From Tanytarsus gracilentus (lineage: Eukaryota > Arthropoda > Insecta > Diptera > Chironomidae): a stretch of 64,000 nt of DNA. Below, piece by piece: positions 1 through 12,100 of this stretch. The notes below the pieces were generated by a model that was not told the origin of the DNA, did no database searches, and was given only the letters and a program-made list of their open reading frames with translations. The translations under genes were made by a program, and so were the position numbers. The number at the start of each line of letters is the position of its first letter. Position 1 is the first letter of the stretch. The stretch is taken from assembly GCA_038502055.1 (NCBI GenBank), contig JAXRKN010000031.1, positions 186,001 to 250,000 on the forward strand. The letters are read 5' to 3'.

Positions 1-58
1 ATATTTTTATTGCTTTTTTAAATTTTTAATCTTACCATGAGTATAAATGTCTGAAATA

Positions 59-64
59 TTTATT
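59..64 (-). terminator. poly(A) signal overlapping the BET gene stop
   Basis: AATAAA on the minus strand overlaps the TAA stop codon. A second AATAAA lies at 11-6. Either could direct 3' end formation; the second leaves a more normal 3' UTR. Confidence 0.4.
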
Positions 65-1466
65 TTTTATCGTCATCAGAGGAGGTTGCGAGTGAAGCAG
101 ATGATGGACACGATGATGATGATGAGGAAGATGAGCTGCCGTCGCTATCAGAGTCTGAAGTAGAGCTTGATTGTTTCTCAACAGGCGGCGGTGGTGGTGG
201 AGCCTTCTTTTTGGAACCGATTCCAAGTTGACTGTCGATTGTCTGCAATTGGGTTTGAAGGGTCTTCTTTTGTTTCTCGAGTTCCGTTGAGCTTTGTGGT
301 ATTCGCATTGTTTTTCCTTTCAGTGCGGGTTTAGGAACTAAAATGAAATTTTTTGAGTTAAATAAAGATTAATGCTATCTCGTTGATTACCTGGCTTCGG
401 CTTGGTAACTTCCTGAACAAATTTTTCCAACGAACGCAGAGTGATGGGTTTAAGGCTTTGAAATTCAATATCAAGTTCGTCGCCCTTTGCATTCACCAAC
501 TCTGGCTGATGCTTTTGAATGATCTTAACAACTTCTAAAACTTGCGCCTGTGGTAGTTTATTGATGGCTGATGTTAAAGTGCGCATTTCCTCATAGGTCA
601 TGCTTTGTGCTGTGTCGTCTTCTTCACTGTCGCTCTTAACTATCGGTTTAGTTTCAACTGGTTTCTGTGGCGATGGTTGTTGTTGGTTTTGGGATGGTGG
701 AGGCAATTTCTTAGGTTTCTTTTCTTTACTTGTCTTTTTCTTGAGCTTTGGAGCTGGCTCCTTCGGAGTTTTGATCTTCTTGACTTTCTTTTGTGGCTCT
801 TCGATTGGAAACATTGCCTCTGAAGCTCTCAACTTTGACTCCTCTTCCTTTCGCTGTTCAGCAATTCCTTGCAGCTTATCCATGAGATCCTCGAGAAGGA
901 GTTTATGTTTTGCAACCTCATTCCTAATAACCGCTTCCTTTTGATCAAGCTTCTCGAAAATAGTAAACTTTGACTTTTCCTTTGCTTTCTTGATGCGCGA
1001 AAATTTCTCTTCGAAAGTTTCCTGGAAGATTTGACAGAACGGCGCAATTTGGTGATCTCGACCATTGAATAAGTAGCAGTTCTCAAACATGAGCCGCATG
1101 TCGAATGCAAAATCATCCTCAGATTTGTACTCATTATTGTCGAATTTACTTTGAATTGTGCTTAAATCAATCGGATTTTTAATGACGTCAAAATAGAGTG
1201 GGATATTTAGCGCAACTGGATCTACAGGAATCATGAAGAATTGGGCGTACTTGTAATGCTTCGTGTCAGTGCGAAATTCATTGCACATTTTTCGGCACTG
1301 CTCGAGCGGATTAAAGTGCTTGCATTTTACTGGCGACACCAACTTCTGAGAAAAAAAATATTTGATAGATAGGTTATGTTTTTAAATTAAACACACTTTT
1401 GCCTACCCGTCTCTTCTGAGAATTAGATTCTTCAAAGTCTGAGCTTATCTTTCGTTTAATATCCAT
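60..1466 (-). CDS. BET-family protein with a single bromodomain and an ET domain
   Basis: Three exons on the minus strand, 1466-1407, 1345-391 and 337-60, give 430 residues (phase 0 and phase 1 introns, GT-AG). The bromodomain lies at about residues 32-138. It keeps the acetyl-lysine-binding Asn (N114 in CYLFNGRDH) and the segment NPIDLSTIQSKF. The usual WPF shelf is replaced by QFF (YAQFF, 53-57). A Lys/Pro-rich linker leads to the ET domain at about 269-331 (INKLPQAQVLEVVKIIQKHQ, then LKPITLRSLEKFV). The tail has a Pro run and an acidic Ser-rich stretch. BET proteins read acetylated histones and recruit transcription factors through ET. Flies have the long two-bromodomain fs(1)h and short testis BET-like proteins. 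The size and single bromodomain fit the latter better, but that is inference. The ATG in exon 1 was chosen because it splices in frame to Lys-Leu-Val-Ser. Confidence 0.88.
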
Positions 1467-1716
1467 CGTGTCGTCAATTACGGTCTAAATTCGTTGACGT
1501 TTCAAGAGTTACTGAATATTTTCTGATTTTTAATGCGAAACAGTGATTAAAAATTTAGAAAGTGAAAAGACCCGCTTAAATTCAAACGCAAAGCGAACGT
1601 TAAAAATAACAAATATATTTTTTCAAAAAAAAAAATACTCGTAAAATTTATTTTGAAAATTCAAAATGTTTTGTTTGTAAACAAAAAATATTTACTAGTT
1701 GTGAAAATTAATAAAA
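1467..1716. promoter_or_regulatory. Shared head-to-head promoter region
   Basis: 250 bp separate the start codons of the divergently transcribed BET gene (minus) and DALRD3-like gene (plus), so both promoters must lie here or inside the first exons. No TATA box with good spacing to either gene was found. A TGTAAACA forkhead-like sequence occurs near 1675-1682 in an AT-rich stretch. The bidirectional role is inferred from the geometry alone. Confidence 0.5.
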
Positions 1717-3020
1717 ATGAATTTAATTCAAACGTACAAACGACAAATTGTGTCATATCTCTCCAGATCAACATCAGAAAGTGATAGTTTAATTAAATTT
1801 GATACAAATTACGGTTACGATTTTGGCTTTCAAGTGAATTTAGATATTTGGAAAAATTACATTAAAATTGAGGGCTTAGATGATTTTAAAAATAACATTT
1901 TAATTTATGCGGTTAGTGATGCAAATATTGATGAAATTAAAGCGATTGATAAATTTAAAGAGAAATCAGAATCATGGATTTTTAGGACTGAAAGAGTTTG
2001 GATCGAAAGGGGAATTTGCTGTATTAATTTAAATCGCTGTGAAACCTTTAAGAGAGTGCTGGATCTTATTGACAGTGGAGAATATGTTAAACTAAAGCAC
2101 AACCAAGATCAATCAATATCCATTAACATAAATAACATGCCAATTGCATCAATCACACAGTTCAGATTAGAGACTATATACCGGGTTATGAAAAATCTCT
2201 TAAAGTTTTCACCATACATCTTCACTGACGATAGTTCAGCCAGTCAACTATCTATCCTCCTCACAACAAAATCAAATTTAAAAGCTGACGATATCAATAG
2301 AGACCTCAAGACCATCGTTTGTGGGGTTGTGTGTAATCAGGATGACGGCAATAAGAAAATTTCACAGATGGAAGCAGAGAAATACATTGAAAAACGTCAA
2401 AATGACATGCACCTGATAGCCGTTCATAAGTTTGGAGTGAGAATTAAAAAGGACGAGGTAAGAAAGTTAAATGCATTTTAAAAAATTAATTAAAATTTTC
2501 GACTTTAAAGGAGTTTTTGGAACTTACGAAGCAGCTTGGAAGAGCAGCAGCTATTATGGACATGATTGAAGTGAAGTATTCCAGTGCTCTCAGACTCACA
2601 TCGAACCCGAAGCAAGCATTTATTCTCTATAACTCGGCCAGGATCGAAACACTAATTTCCACTTTCCAAGAGAGAGTCATTGAAAATTACTATCCTGCGT
2701 TATCTGAGGTCAGCCTAGAACTTCTCACCGAACCATTTGAATGGGAATTATTAAAACATCTACTCGCCTTTCCTGACGTCATCGAAAAATCTCTCGGCGA
2801 TTTGATGAATGGACAAATTGCTCTTCATAGTCTCTATAAATATCTAATAGGTATTGTCAATACATTTTCAGTTTATTACAGTAAAAAGAAAATTCTGTTG
2901 GAAAATCGTCCTCACTTAGTGCCTTTGGTGCATGCCAAAATTTATCTTCTAAAAGCAATTCAAAAAATTTTAAACGTAACTTTTGGTTTATTGGAAATTG
3001 AGCCTGTAAAATTCATGTAA
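1717..3020 (+). CDS. DALR anticodon-binding domain-containing protein 3-like
   Basis: Two exons, 1717-2457 and 2511-3020, join in phase 0 across a 53-bp intron (GAG|GTAAGA ... AAAG|GAG) and give 416 residues. The C-terminal part, from about residue 250, looks like the helical DALR anticodon-binding domain of arginyl-tRNA synthetase, with a recognisable FILYNSARIETLIS stretch around 284-297. No class I synthetase catalytic motifs (HIGH, KMSKS) are visible, so it is not a synthetase. In mammals DALRD3 binds certain Arg tRNAs and assists METTL2-dependent 3-methylcytidine formation in the anticodon loop; the same role here is inference. The N-terminal 247 residues carry no motif I recognise. It is complete, with no frameshift, and is followed by AATAAA at 3057. 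Confidence 0.8.
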
Positions 3021-3056
3021 AGCTTCTTATCCTGAAAAAGATCCTTGAAATTTAAA

Positions 3057-3062
3057 AATAAA
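3057..3062 (+). terminator. poly(A) signal of the DALRD3-like gene
   Basis: AATAAA lies 37 nt after the stop codon. A second AATAAA occurs at 3185-3190 as a possible alternative. Confidence 0.6.
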
Positions 3063-3816
3063 CATCTTTTTCATTTCAAGTTTATGTAAGAGTACGAGCA
3101 TTTTATTTCTTCATACCACATGACTTTCTTCACTTCTAACAGTGTATATATATGTAATTGTGATTTTTTTTATTTCGTACGGTAAATAAAGAGTTGTCAT
3201 TTACAAATTATAGAAAACTTAAAACATTTAAAAAATTTATATACTTTTATATAGAACAAAAACATTAAACGGAATGATTTGAGAGATGAGAACGGAGCTG
3301 CAACAAGTGGCTGTTGCCTTAAAATATAAGGATTGATTGCAAATTATGACACGATTAAGTTTATAAGATTTGATTATCACGCGACATAGTGAAAAAGCAA
3401 CCCTTACATGTATCTCCGTCTGAGGCAGAACATTTTAAGTGTATCATCAGTTTGTGATTTTAACTGATAAAAAATGCAATAAGTTTTTTAAAAATCATCT
3501 TCCAAAAATATAATCAAATTCATCCCAAAAAGATTTGAATGCAAAACCAGTTTTTAAAATTTCTTTTTATCCACTTTTGAATTTAATAAGGCAAAAACTG
3601 TGATTTTAAAGGCTCGAGCGTGCATTAAAAAAAAATTTACTTAAAAATTTTGAGCCTTTTTTGACTACTTTTAAGCTACCAAACATTTTGATAACATACT
3701 GATTATTTTGTTACTTTCAAATTTCTGATAACATTCATTATGTTTTGATGGATATAAGTAGTGCTTACGGAAAATCAACGATCACAATTTTTCTAAATAA
3801 AATGCATTCGTTTTTT
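3063..3816. other. Convergent intergenic spacer
   Basis: About 750 bp between the 3' ends of the DALRD3-like and citrate carrier genes. It is AT-rich, and I see no coding region or structured repeat. It presumably holds both 3' UTR ends. Confidence 0.6.
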
Positions 3817-5154
3817 TTACTTCCAGAACTGATTGAAGAGATCCATGAAGCTATCATAGATCATGAATGTGATGGCAACATCGAGACAGACACGAGAGAG
3901 TCGTGGAACTGTACCTTTATAGAATGCCATTGCCCCTTCATTCTTCCAGATTTGCATAGCGCAATCCATAGTGTTTTTATATTTTGCAGCTTCGAGGCCT
4001 TGCATGCGAGTCTTAACGACATCGATCGGGGTGTTTCCGAAAACGCTAGCAGCACCAGCAATAGCACCAAACAAACCGACCAAGAGCTTGGGCGTGTGCT
4101 TCTTCGGATCATCACCCTTGTACCATTCACGAAGAGTTTCCATCACATAAAAGCGAATGGCTTGATTCGAGCCTTGTTTGATTATTGTTGCAGTGACGCC
4201 CTTATAAACACCTGAAAATCCCTCAGTTTTAACGATGCTACCAACACCATGGAAAAATCCGCGGAATTTAGGATTTGCGCTTCTTTGGTCATTAATGAAT
4301 TTTACTTTTACAGTTTCCATAGGGGTTACAGCAAAAATAGCTTCAAGCACACCTGCACCGAGACCAGCAACGAGTTTCCCGGAACCACTCAAATTTCCTT
4401 TCTCATCGACAAGATAAATTTTTATCTGTTCAAAACCTCCGAAGCTAAAAGTAAAAAGAAGAAAATGAAATTTATTTTCGGTTTTTGAAAAAAAAAAAAG
4501 GTGGAAAAACGTCATGACAGGGTTCATAAAATAATTTATATTTCCTCAATTTTAAATGTTTAAGAATAAAAAATATTTGCATAAATGCAATAAAGAAATT
4601 AAAATTTCACTTTCAACCCTGACCAACGTGTATATATATATATGAGAAAATAATGCGTGACATTGAAATTGCTGACGACACATACCGAACAGCTGATTTT
4701 GGAATTGAGCCATAAAGAAGAACACTCAATCCACGGTAGAGACCGAAGAATCCACGATCTTTGACAGTTTTAACAACACAATCTGCGATGCCATTATAGC
4801 GTTTATTGACACCTATATTAGAAAAATTAAAATAATTCTAATCAGTAAAGTGACGTAAGAAATCATGTGCAATGATGAGTCGGCTGATGATAAGCTCTTA
4901 CCTTTTTCATCCAATTGTAATTGAGTCTTAACGTACTCGGTCGGAAAAGTAATACAAATTTCAATGCCGCCAGTTATGCCGCCGGCAATGATGCCTTTCA
5001 ATCCCTTGCTTCCACCTCCTGCGCCTGCTGCGGCACCTGTGCTTGTCATCCATGGCCTCTGGATAAAAGGACTAAACATTGTCGTTTGACCCGTTCGAAG
5101 GGCCGGCGATTCAAGTTGTTGGCGATAAAATGAAAACATTTTTGTAGTATCCAT
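3817..5154 (-). CDS. sea: Mitochondrial tricarboxylate (citrate) carrier, SLC25A1 family
   Basis: Three exons, 5154-4902, 4812-4686 and 4444-3817 (phases 1 and 2), encode 335 residues. The three mitochondrial-carrier signature motifs are all present: PTEYVKTQ (71-78), PMETVKVK (168-175) and PIDVVKTR (266-273). This is the three-repeat, six-helix fold of the inner mitochondrial membrane. The family exchanges mitochondrial citrate for malate and supplies cytosolic acetyl-CoA for lipid synthesis. The fly orthologue is scheggia (sea). Residues 40-50 are Ala/Gly-rich, and an N-terminal extension of about 50 residues precedes the first carrier repeat. The start is uncertain: an in-frame stretch runs seven codons upstream to a good acceptor (TTACAG at 5181-5176), so an upstream coding or 5' UTR exon is possible. 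The family call is firm; the paralogue name is by similarity only. Confidence 0.93.
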
Positions 5155-6816
5155 TTGAGCGTACTTATCGGTAATCTGTAAGTCAGAGATGGGTTTAGAA
5201 TTTATTTAAATTTAACTTTAAGCATGAACAAACTTTTGAGCCACTTGTGATTTTCAGTGAAAATTATTTAAGACTAAAGAGCAAAAGTCGGTTTTGTGCG
5301 CTCAAAAATAAAATGTACGTAAAAGAAAATCACGAAACCACGCATATTTATCGGCTTTGAGAAATTTACTGTGAGTATGCCTCCAAAAAAATTTTCTTAG
5401 GTAATAGGTCGTTAGAATTGGATTTTTAATTTTAATTAATCGTCATATTTTGATGAAAAATTTGAACATTTTTACCGTTAGATTTTAAATTAGTAATTTT
5501 TAAAAGTTTAATTAATTTTTTAATTTAAATATTTCGAGGTCATGGACTCGGTTAACAATTAATTACACTTTTTCGACATTTTTTATGACGTAAATTCAAG
5601 TTTCACTCATCGTGTCATATTTTTTTTTTGTACAAAAATAAAGCTCTTTGAACATTAAACCGACCCATGAAAAAAAAGAGGAAGATAGGAAATAATGGAA
5701 ATACTGGTTAAAAGCATTGCATAATACAAACATTAATCCACCGACTTCGCTTCGAGCTTGATTTTTATTACTATTTTTATTCACCTGATTATTAACTTAT
5801 TTGAGAAAATGTTTTGTTGACTTTTTATTCGTATAAACTAAATGCAATTGTCATGAAAAAGCAAATCAAACACAACACTCTATAGGAATGAAAATATTTA
5901 ATTAATTCATTCCATCACTCGCGGCCGCTCAAAACGCTCTGATAAAAAAACGTGAATTTAAAAAGAATTCACTTTAAAAACACACACACATACACCTACA
6001 TGTACGTCATTTGAATTAAGCAAATTAAGCTAATTCAGCTGTATTTGAAAAAATACGTTACAAAGTTTTTAGAAAAAACTACTATTTGTTTTTATAAAAA
6101 GAGCAAAATGAAATGATACATAAATTTTAATATATCAATCGATGAATTTTTAAATATTTAATGTTCAACTCATAACTTTCTTTAAATTTTAATTGAAAAA
6201 TTCATTGCTGATCGTTCAACAGTCAATCCATTAACAAACATTTGTTTAAACAAAAAATATGTGCCTCACTCACTCATCTTTAGCAGTTCAATGCCTTTCT
6301 TTCTTGCGAATATTTTAAATTTTTTTCACATCCAAAAATTTGGTGCATCAAATGGAAGTGGGTAAAAAATGTTTGTGAATTGTCTGAGAAAAAAAAAGAT
6401 TCTTAATATGTGGTGGAGATATTTACGGGTATTTGCATTTAGGTTGGTATTCGCGCAGCAGGTGGTTCTAAAAATTATTTTTATACTTTGCTGAAAATAA
6501 ACTTTCTAGTTTTTTAGGACAACGTGGAACAAATTTCTTAATATTTTTCAAAGCTTTTTTATTCGAAAAGCAAAATTACAAATGAAAAACTTTTCTACCA
6601 TGCATCCTCGTTAATTATAATCATTATAATAATTCATAAAAATGGAAAACTCGCAAAATAACACATTTTGGAATTGAAATGAACTTTTTGATGAATAATT
6701 TCTTTAAATGCTAGAAATTCCTTTAGTCTTTTTTTTATGTTTTTGTATAGACGAGGCTTTGTGATTGTTAAAATCATTTTTTTGGTCGCGCAGACTTTGT
6801 TAATTATGAAGAATGT
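5155..6816. other. Spacer between citrate carrier and FABP genes
   Basis: About 1.66 kb, AT-rich. It should contain the citrate carrier promoter or 5' UTR exon on one side and the FABP 3' UTR on the other (AATAAA on the minus strand at 6563-6558). No supportable coding region was found. Confidence 0.5.
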
Positions 6817-9170
6817 TTATGAGACGATTTTGTACCATCTCTTTGAGGTCACTCCATCATAAGTGCAAATGGCAACAAGCTCTTGATCGCCAAATTCACG
6901 AATGATTTCCGATTTCTTTTCGCCTTTCTCGATCTGAACCATTTTGTTCTCTCCCTCGAAGGTGATGATGGTGTTAACTTTACGTCCATCCAAAGTCTCA
7001 TTCTCAAACTCAACGCCTGGTTTAAATTTAATTACGGTATTCTTGAAGGTTGAATCGGTGTGATATGAGTACTCATCGCCGGACTTGATCAAATAACAAG
7101 TTGGATGAACGCTCATTCCCATCTTTCTAAGAACCATTCCGACACCTAGAATAAAAATAATTTATTTAATTACAGTAGAATATTTTTTAGATATTTTTTA
7201 TAAGAAAATGATTTCTTTAAACCCCCGTCATCATTAATCCTATGAAAATTGACATTAAATTCAATCAAATTCCCCACATAATATGTGCACATGATCGTAG
7301 TCAAAAAAAATCTGATTACTCTTTATTAACGCCAATGAGGACCAACGGCATTTTTGCCCTTTCATTCACATTCGTAGAAGAAGAAGTTTAATTCAATTAA
7401 TTTCTTTCAACTCTGTCGCTGTGGCTCGTTCGTTAAATATATTACAATATAGTCGAGAAAAAATAAATTGAGTTAGTCTGTTACTCTTAAATTCAATTTG
7501 ATCATAAATAATTTCGTGGATACAATGGAATTTTTTTTAAAGAAAATCATCCGATGCGACACATTTTGTGAAATCAAGTGCAAGTTTTCAGTTCATTAGC
7601 GATGTCTTAGCTTATCAAATCGCTTTCGCTCGCAGAGTGAACTTTGCTATGCGCACACAAAATAACTTTTTATCATTTTGATGGATTTATCGACATGCTT
7701 GTATGAAATTTAATCAATTAGTGCACTTACGCCAGTTCTTTTTATCTAATCTAAGGCTTAATTTATCGGTATCAACTTCGATCTCGGTTCGATAATAAAT
7801 TGTATAATTTTTTTATGGTTTGTTGTCAAGAAAGTTGGGATTTTCCATCGAGATATTTCTAATTTTAAAATTGCAACGGATTATGAGAAGAGCTCTTGAG
7901 ATTTTAGAAGTGTTCTTCAAGGTTAAAATTGAAAAATGATTTAACAGATGTATTTTTTAATCTTAAATGAATGGTGAAAAAAAAATCTGAATTTTAGGCA
8001 TTTTTTGTTTCAGTCGGTCAAATATGAGAACCCTAAAGTAAATTAACCTTCTTAAAATTTTACACAATTAAATCATTAACTCTCTTTTGTTAATTTTAAT
8101 TTTTTGCTCCCGTCTTTATAAATTTCAAATATCACGCTACTACAATCGATCATCATCTAGATATCTCGCACGTAATAGTTTCTTTCATTAAACCGTTTCC
8201 TCGAAGACCATTCTTATAGTTTTTACAAACTCATGTTCAAAAAAAAAGTTCTATTCAACCTCTCCTCACATCACATCACACCAATAGAATTTTACACTCT
8301 AATTTATTGTATTTTTTGACCCGTGAAACATCAAATTGAAATGGATGAAAAAGTTTTACGAAGCGGATGTGCAAAATTATTTCTGTAATTTTTGGATAAA
8401 TTGAGACAAATTCAAATATTTGGAGGGAGTGACTCCCCTTAAAACATATATGAAATTTAAGATGGATCGTATTGCGAAACTTGAGAGAATTTGTTTTGGT
8501 TAATTTTTTTGCCTCTGCATATTTCAAAGTACTTTTTTCATTATCAGCAGTTATCGCGTGACTTATGAAGAGCTATGAGGTTTTAAAATTTTCAGTATTG
8601 TAAACAATTTACCCGATGCGATAATTGATATTGATACGACCCGGCCGCCGATAAAATGTTTAAATAAATAAATTATAAATCATTTTTCCACGTATTGAGA
8701 ACTACTAGTTGATTAGCGTTTAGTGTAATTAACTTTTCTATGTATTTAATTTTATCGCTTTCTCACAATCGTGATTACTCTATTTTCTCTGGCGTCGATA
8801 AAAAAAAATTATCACGCCACTTTTTTTTCAGCCACATGTATTTCACTCAACTCAAAATAAGAAGAATCTGCGCATGATTTTTACCGGCATAATATGAAAA
8901 GAACCGGTTTTATGTTGCGAATATTTTAAGAGTACATTGGCAATGAGTTTTTGCATCAAAAAAGATTTTTTTCAACAATTTCATGCCAACGTGTGTCTTT
9001 TTCTTATTACTCCTCCATATTTTTTTGTCATTAGCACTTGTGTTTAATTGAAAATTTCCGGAGATGAAAAATCAATAAAAGATTTTATCATAAAACTCAC
9101 CAATTGCCTTCATGTATTCTTCAAAGTTTTCCTGCTTATCCAACTTGTATTTTTTGCCTTCCCATGCCAT
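6817..9170 (-). CDS. Cytosolic fatty-acid-binding protein
   Basis: Two exons, 9170-9101 and 7145-6817, are separated by a 1,955-bp phase-1 intron and encode exactly 132 residues, the usual FABP length. The intron falls after residue 23, at the conserved first intron site of the family. The residues that bind the fatty-acid carboxylate in the P2-type group are present at the classical positions: R106, R126 and Y128 (RWY). The FExETLDGRK-type segment is at 70-79. It should form a ten-stranded beta-barrel with a helical lid and carry long-chain fatty acids in the cytosol. It lacks a signal peptide. The start ATG (context TTAAAAATGGCA) fits the usual short N-terminus. The large first intron may hold control elements, but I could not identify any. 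The family is certain; the particular paralogue is not. Confidence 0.95.
7146..9100 (-). other. Large first intron of the FABP gene
   Basis: GT-AG intron of 1.95 kb interrupting the FABP coding sequence in phase 1. It is AT-rich with no open frame of note on either strand and no recognisable repeat. FABP first introns are often long in insects and can carry enhancers; none is demonstrated here. Confidence 0.8.
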
Positions 9171-12100
9171 TTTTAAGAGTTTTTAATTCAAGACTTCTTT
9201 ACCAAGAAAATACTTTATTTCGAGAGATAGACAACGTGGCTTGTGGTCTGCTATAGAGAGCGTCAGATCGCGGAATGAACAAAATCCAAGTGAGAACAGA
9301 ATATTTTATTCTCGCGTTTGCACAAGAGAGAGAAAACGATATCATGAAGGGTATGCATAGAAACGAAGAAAGAGAGAGGATGTACAACAAGAAGAAGAAA
9401 AACCCCAGGGATTAAAAAGTGACGAATATGTGCATGAAATACAAAAGTACGTGTTTGATAAAATAAATTTAATAAATACTTTTACTGATAGAATGGGAAT
9501 TACTTGAAATTATGTAATAAATGTGCACATGTGTGGGACTTTTTTTTTTTAAATTAAAGGAAAATAATTAAACTAAAAAATTCTTTAATTTAAAAGTTTT
9601 ACTTTCATAGTTATTTTATACTTTAACCATCGTTTTTTAATTATAATTAATTTTAAGTTAAAATTGGTTTTACATATTTTAATTAATTGCAGCTATTTTT
9701 TTCACACCTCATGAACTTTAACGGAGCTTTTTATTAAAAGCTTTTATTTGAATCTTAAAAAACCGTTTTTGCTGAAAATTGTTGTAATAAATTCCATGAA
9801 TACATTTTAAAAAATTAACATTTTATTAAGTTTGAAAAAATTCCTAAATTAAATTTGTTCACTTTAATTAAAAAATATTTATTCAAATCCTCCACGAAAA
9901 CATTTCTAAGTGTTTCGTTTACTTTTAACTTAAAAAGCTCAAAAATATCTTCCAAGATTTAGTTGAGTAAATATAAAGAATTTGTTATTGAAGGATGAAT
10001 TTTGATTTGATTAGTTTCGAAATCTTTTTCCAATTTTATTTCTGCCTCGATGATTAAATTTTGAAAGTTTGTTGTGTATCCTCGAATTTTTAAACAAAGT
10101 TTTTCATAACTCAATATTTTCGAGGAGATTATTTCTTGAACTCTTTTGATTGAATTTGATAAAACTTTTTGAAAAAGAAAAAATATTTTATGGATATTAG
10201 ATTGGAAAATATTTTTCTTTCTTAGCAAAAAAGAGAAAAAATAAATTTATCGCTTAAGATAAAAATAAATATCGTTTCAAAGGTGAAAATCGACAATTCA
10301 TCTCAACCCAAATTGACCTCGAAGATATTTCTTTTACGTTTATCTTCAGAAAATCCTTCAAAGAGCAAGAAAATAGCAGAAAATAGAAAACCTTTTAAGT
10401 GAAGTGTGAAAAAAGAAAAAAGGGGAAGAAAAAAATGGTAAAGGCTTAATACCACAAAGGAAAGAAAAAATCTTCGACAAAAAAGTTTTCAGGGCAAATG
10501 GAAATGCAGCATTAGAAATAAAAGTATTCAATTTCCTTTTGCTTCACCACAAAAGTCTTCAAAAGAAGAATTTTAGCATTAAACAGAAATACCACAAAAT
10601 GTCTCATGCGAACATTCTAAAATATTTAATTTGTTTCCAAAAGTTCTTCTCAAGATTGAAAAATATTTTTGTCGCATTGCAAAGCATTTAAATATTTTTT
10701 ACTTTTCAATTAAACTTAAATTTAATTTTCACAATTGAAGACACTTTAAAAGTAAATCTAATCTCCTTTAAGTTAATTAACAATATAAAAAAAATAAACT
10801 CCACTGTTTAAGAGAATCCTCAGCCCACTGCAAACACAATTTATGGCGGACGGATATTGGATATTTTTTTCTGCATCTTCTTTTTAGTGTTCAAATAACC
10901 ATAGAGCTTGAAAAAGGATGCATGACACAAAGTGGAAATTGCTAATTTTTCCTCATTTTAAGGATCTTATTGGACTTCTCACATCCATGCCAACAGAGAT
11001 GGCACAGATTATTTCTTTAAGTCTCCTCCGCTTTCTCTGCTTGAAGCTTTTCCCTCACAATTTAATCCAAACTGAGGAATAACAACGACGACGAATGATG
11101 TCCTTCGATGTATCACATTTCCGGTTTATGAAACGAGATATGGATATTAATATCGCTTCAAGCTGAGAGCTCTCTTTTGTTCTCTCACACAATCAATTAG
11201 TCAAACAAATCATGATGATGAAAATGAAGAGAGTACACAGGATGAACAGCCAGTTTTCGGATGTAGATTTGATTTTAATTAAACGCTTCGATTCAATTTC
11301 TAAAATTGAAAAAAAAGAGGACAGGATAATGTGCTTGAAATGCTACTCATGGGAAAATTGATTTTGATGCTCATTTGTGGAGGTTTAGAATTGAGTGTTT
11401 TCAAATCAAGGAATGGAAATTAAATTTTTTTCATCATTTTATCTCAAGAGTCAATGATTTTTTTTCATCATAAAATATCCCATCGAGTTTAATGGCATTC
11501 CTTCCTCTAAACTGCTTCGGCCTACACCAAAACCGACCTTCTTCACCCCTCCAGCCCTACTAATTCGAAACCGCAAGTATAATAAAGAAAACCAACATTC
11601 ATTTTCAAATTTATGCCAAACCACAAAAAGCTTTTGAAATTTTTCCTCCCATTAAATCGCATCATGAAAAGCCGCAAGAAAAATTCCTCTCTTCGATTGA
11701 AAGAAATTTAGTTCTCATTAAATTCGGAGTGAATGACCGCATCTTATTAAATTTAATGACATTATAGTCGCAAGAAATGTAGCTGAAAATTGGATGAAAT
11801 TTTAAAATAGGATAAAGCACGAAGGAAATTGAGCGTGAATAAGAATGAAAATTAATTAATTTTATAAAAAATTTCAATTTTTTGGACAACTTTAAAGAAA
11901 AGTGAAGAAAAAATTCAATTTTCCGCCCGAAAATCACGCAGGTACGCGAGTTGGAAATGAAAATTTCACGGAGGAAAAGAATGTAAAGCACAAAAAGTGA
12001 GCCTCAGGTTTAATTAACTTTTCGACGCTTTCAAACTTTTTCATTTCTTCTTCTCTCACCGTCATCATCATCTTCTATGGAAGAAGTTAGTTGAAAGGTA

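Noticed and set aside
600..944. Plus-strand frames opposite the BET gene
   Set aside because: They are antisense shadows of the Lys/Pro-rich linker; the minus strand carries the bromodomain and ET domain.
3745..4215. 156-codon plus-strand frame opposite the citrate carrier
   Set aside because: It is antisense to the well-supported last exon of the carrier and has no family features.
5596..5784. 62-codon minus-strand frame upstream of the citrate carrier
   Set aside because: It is short, has no recognisable domain, and lies where the carrier promoter or leader is expected.
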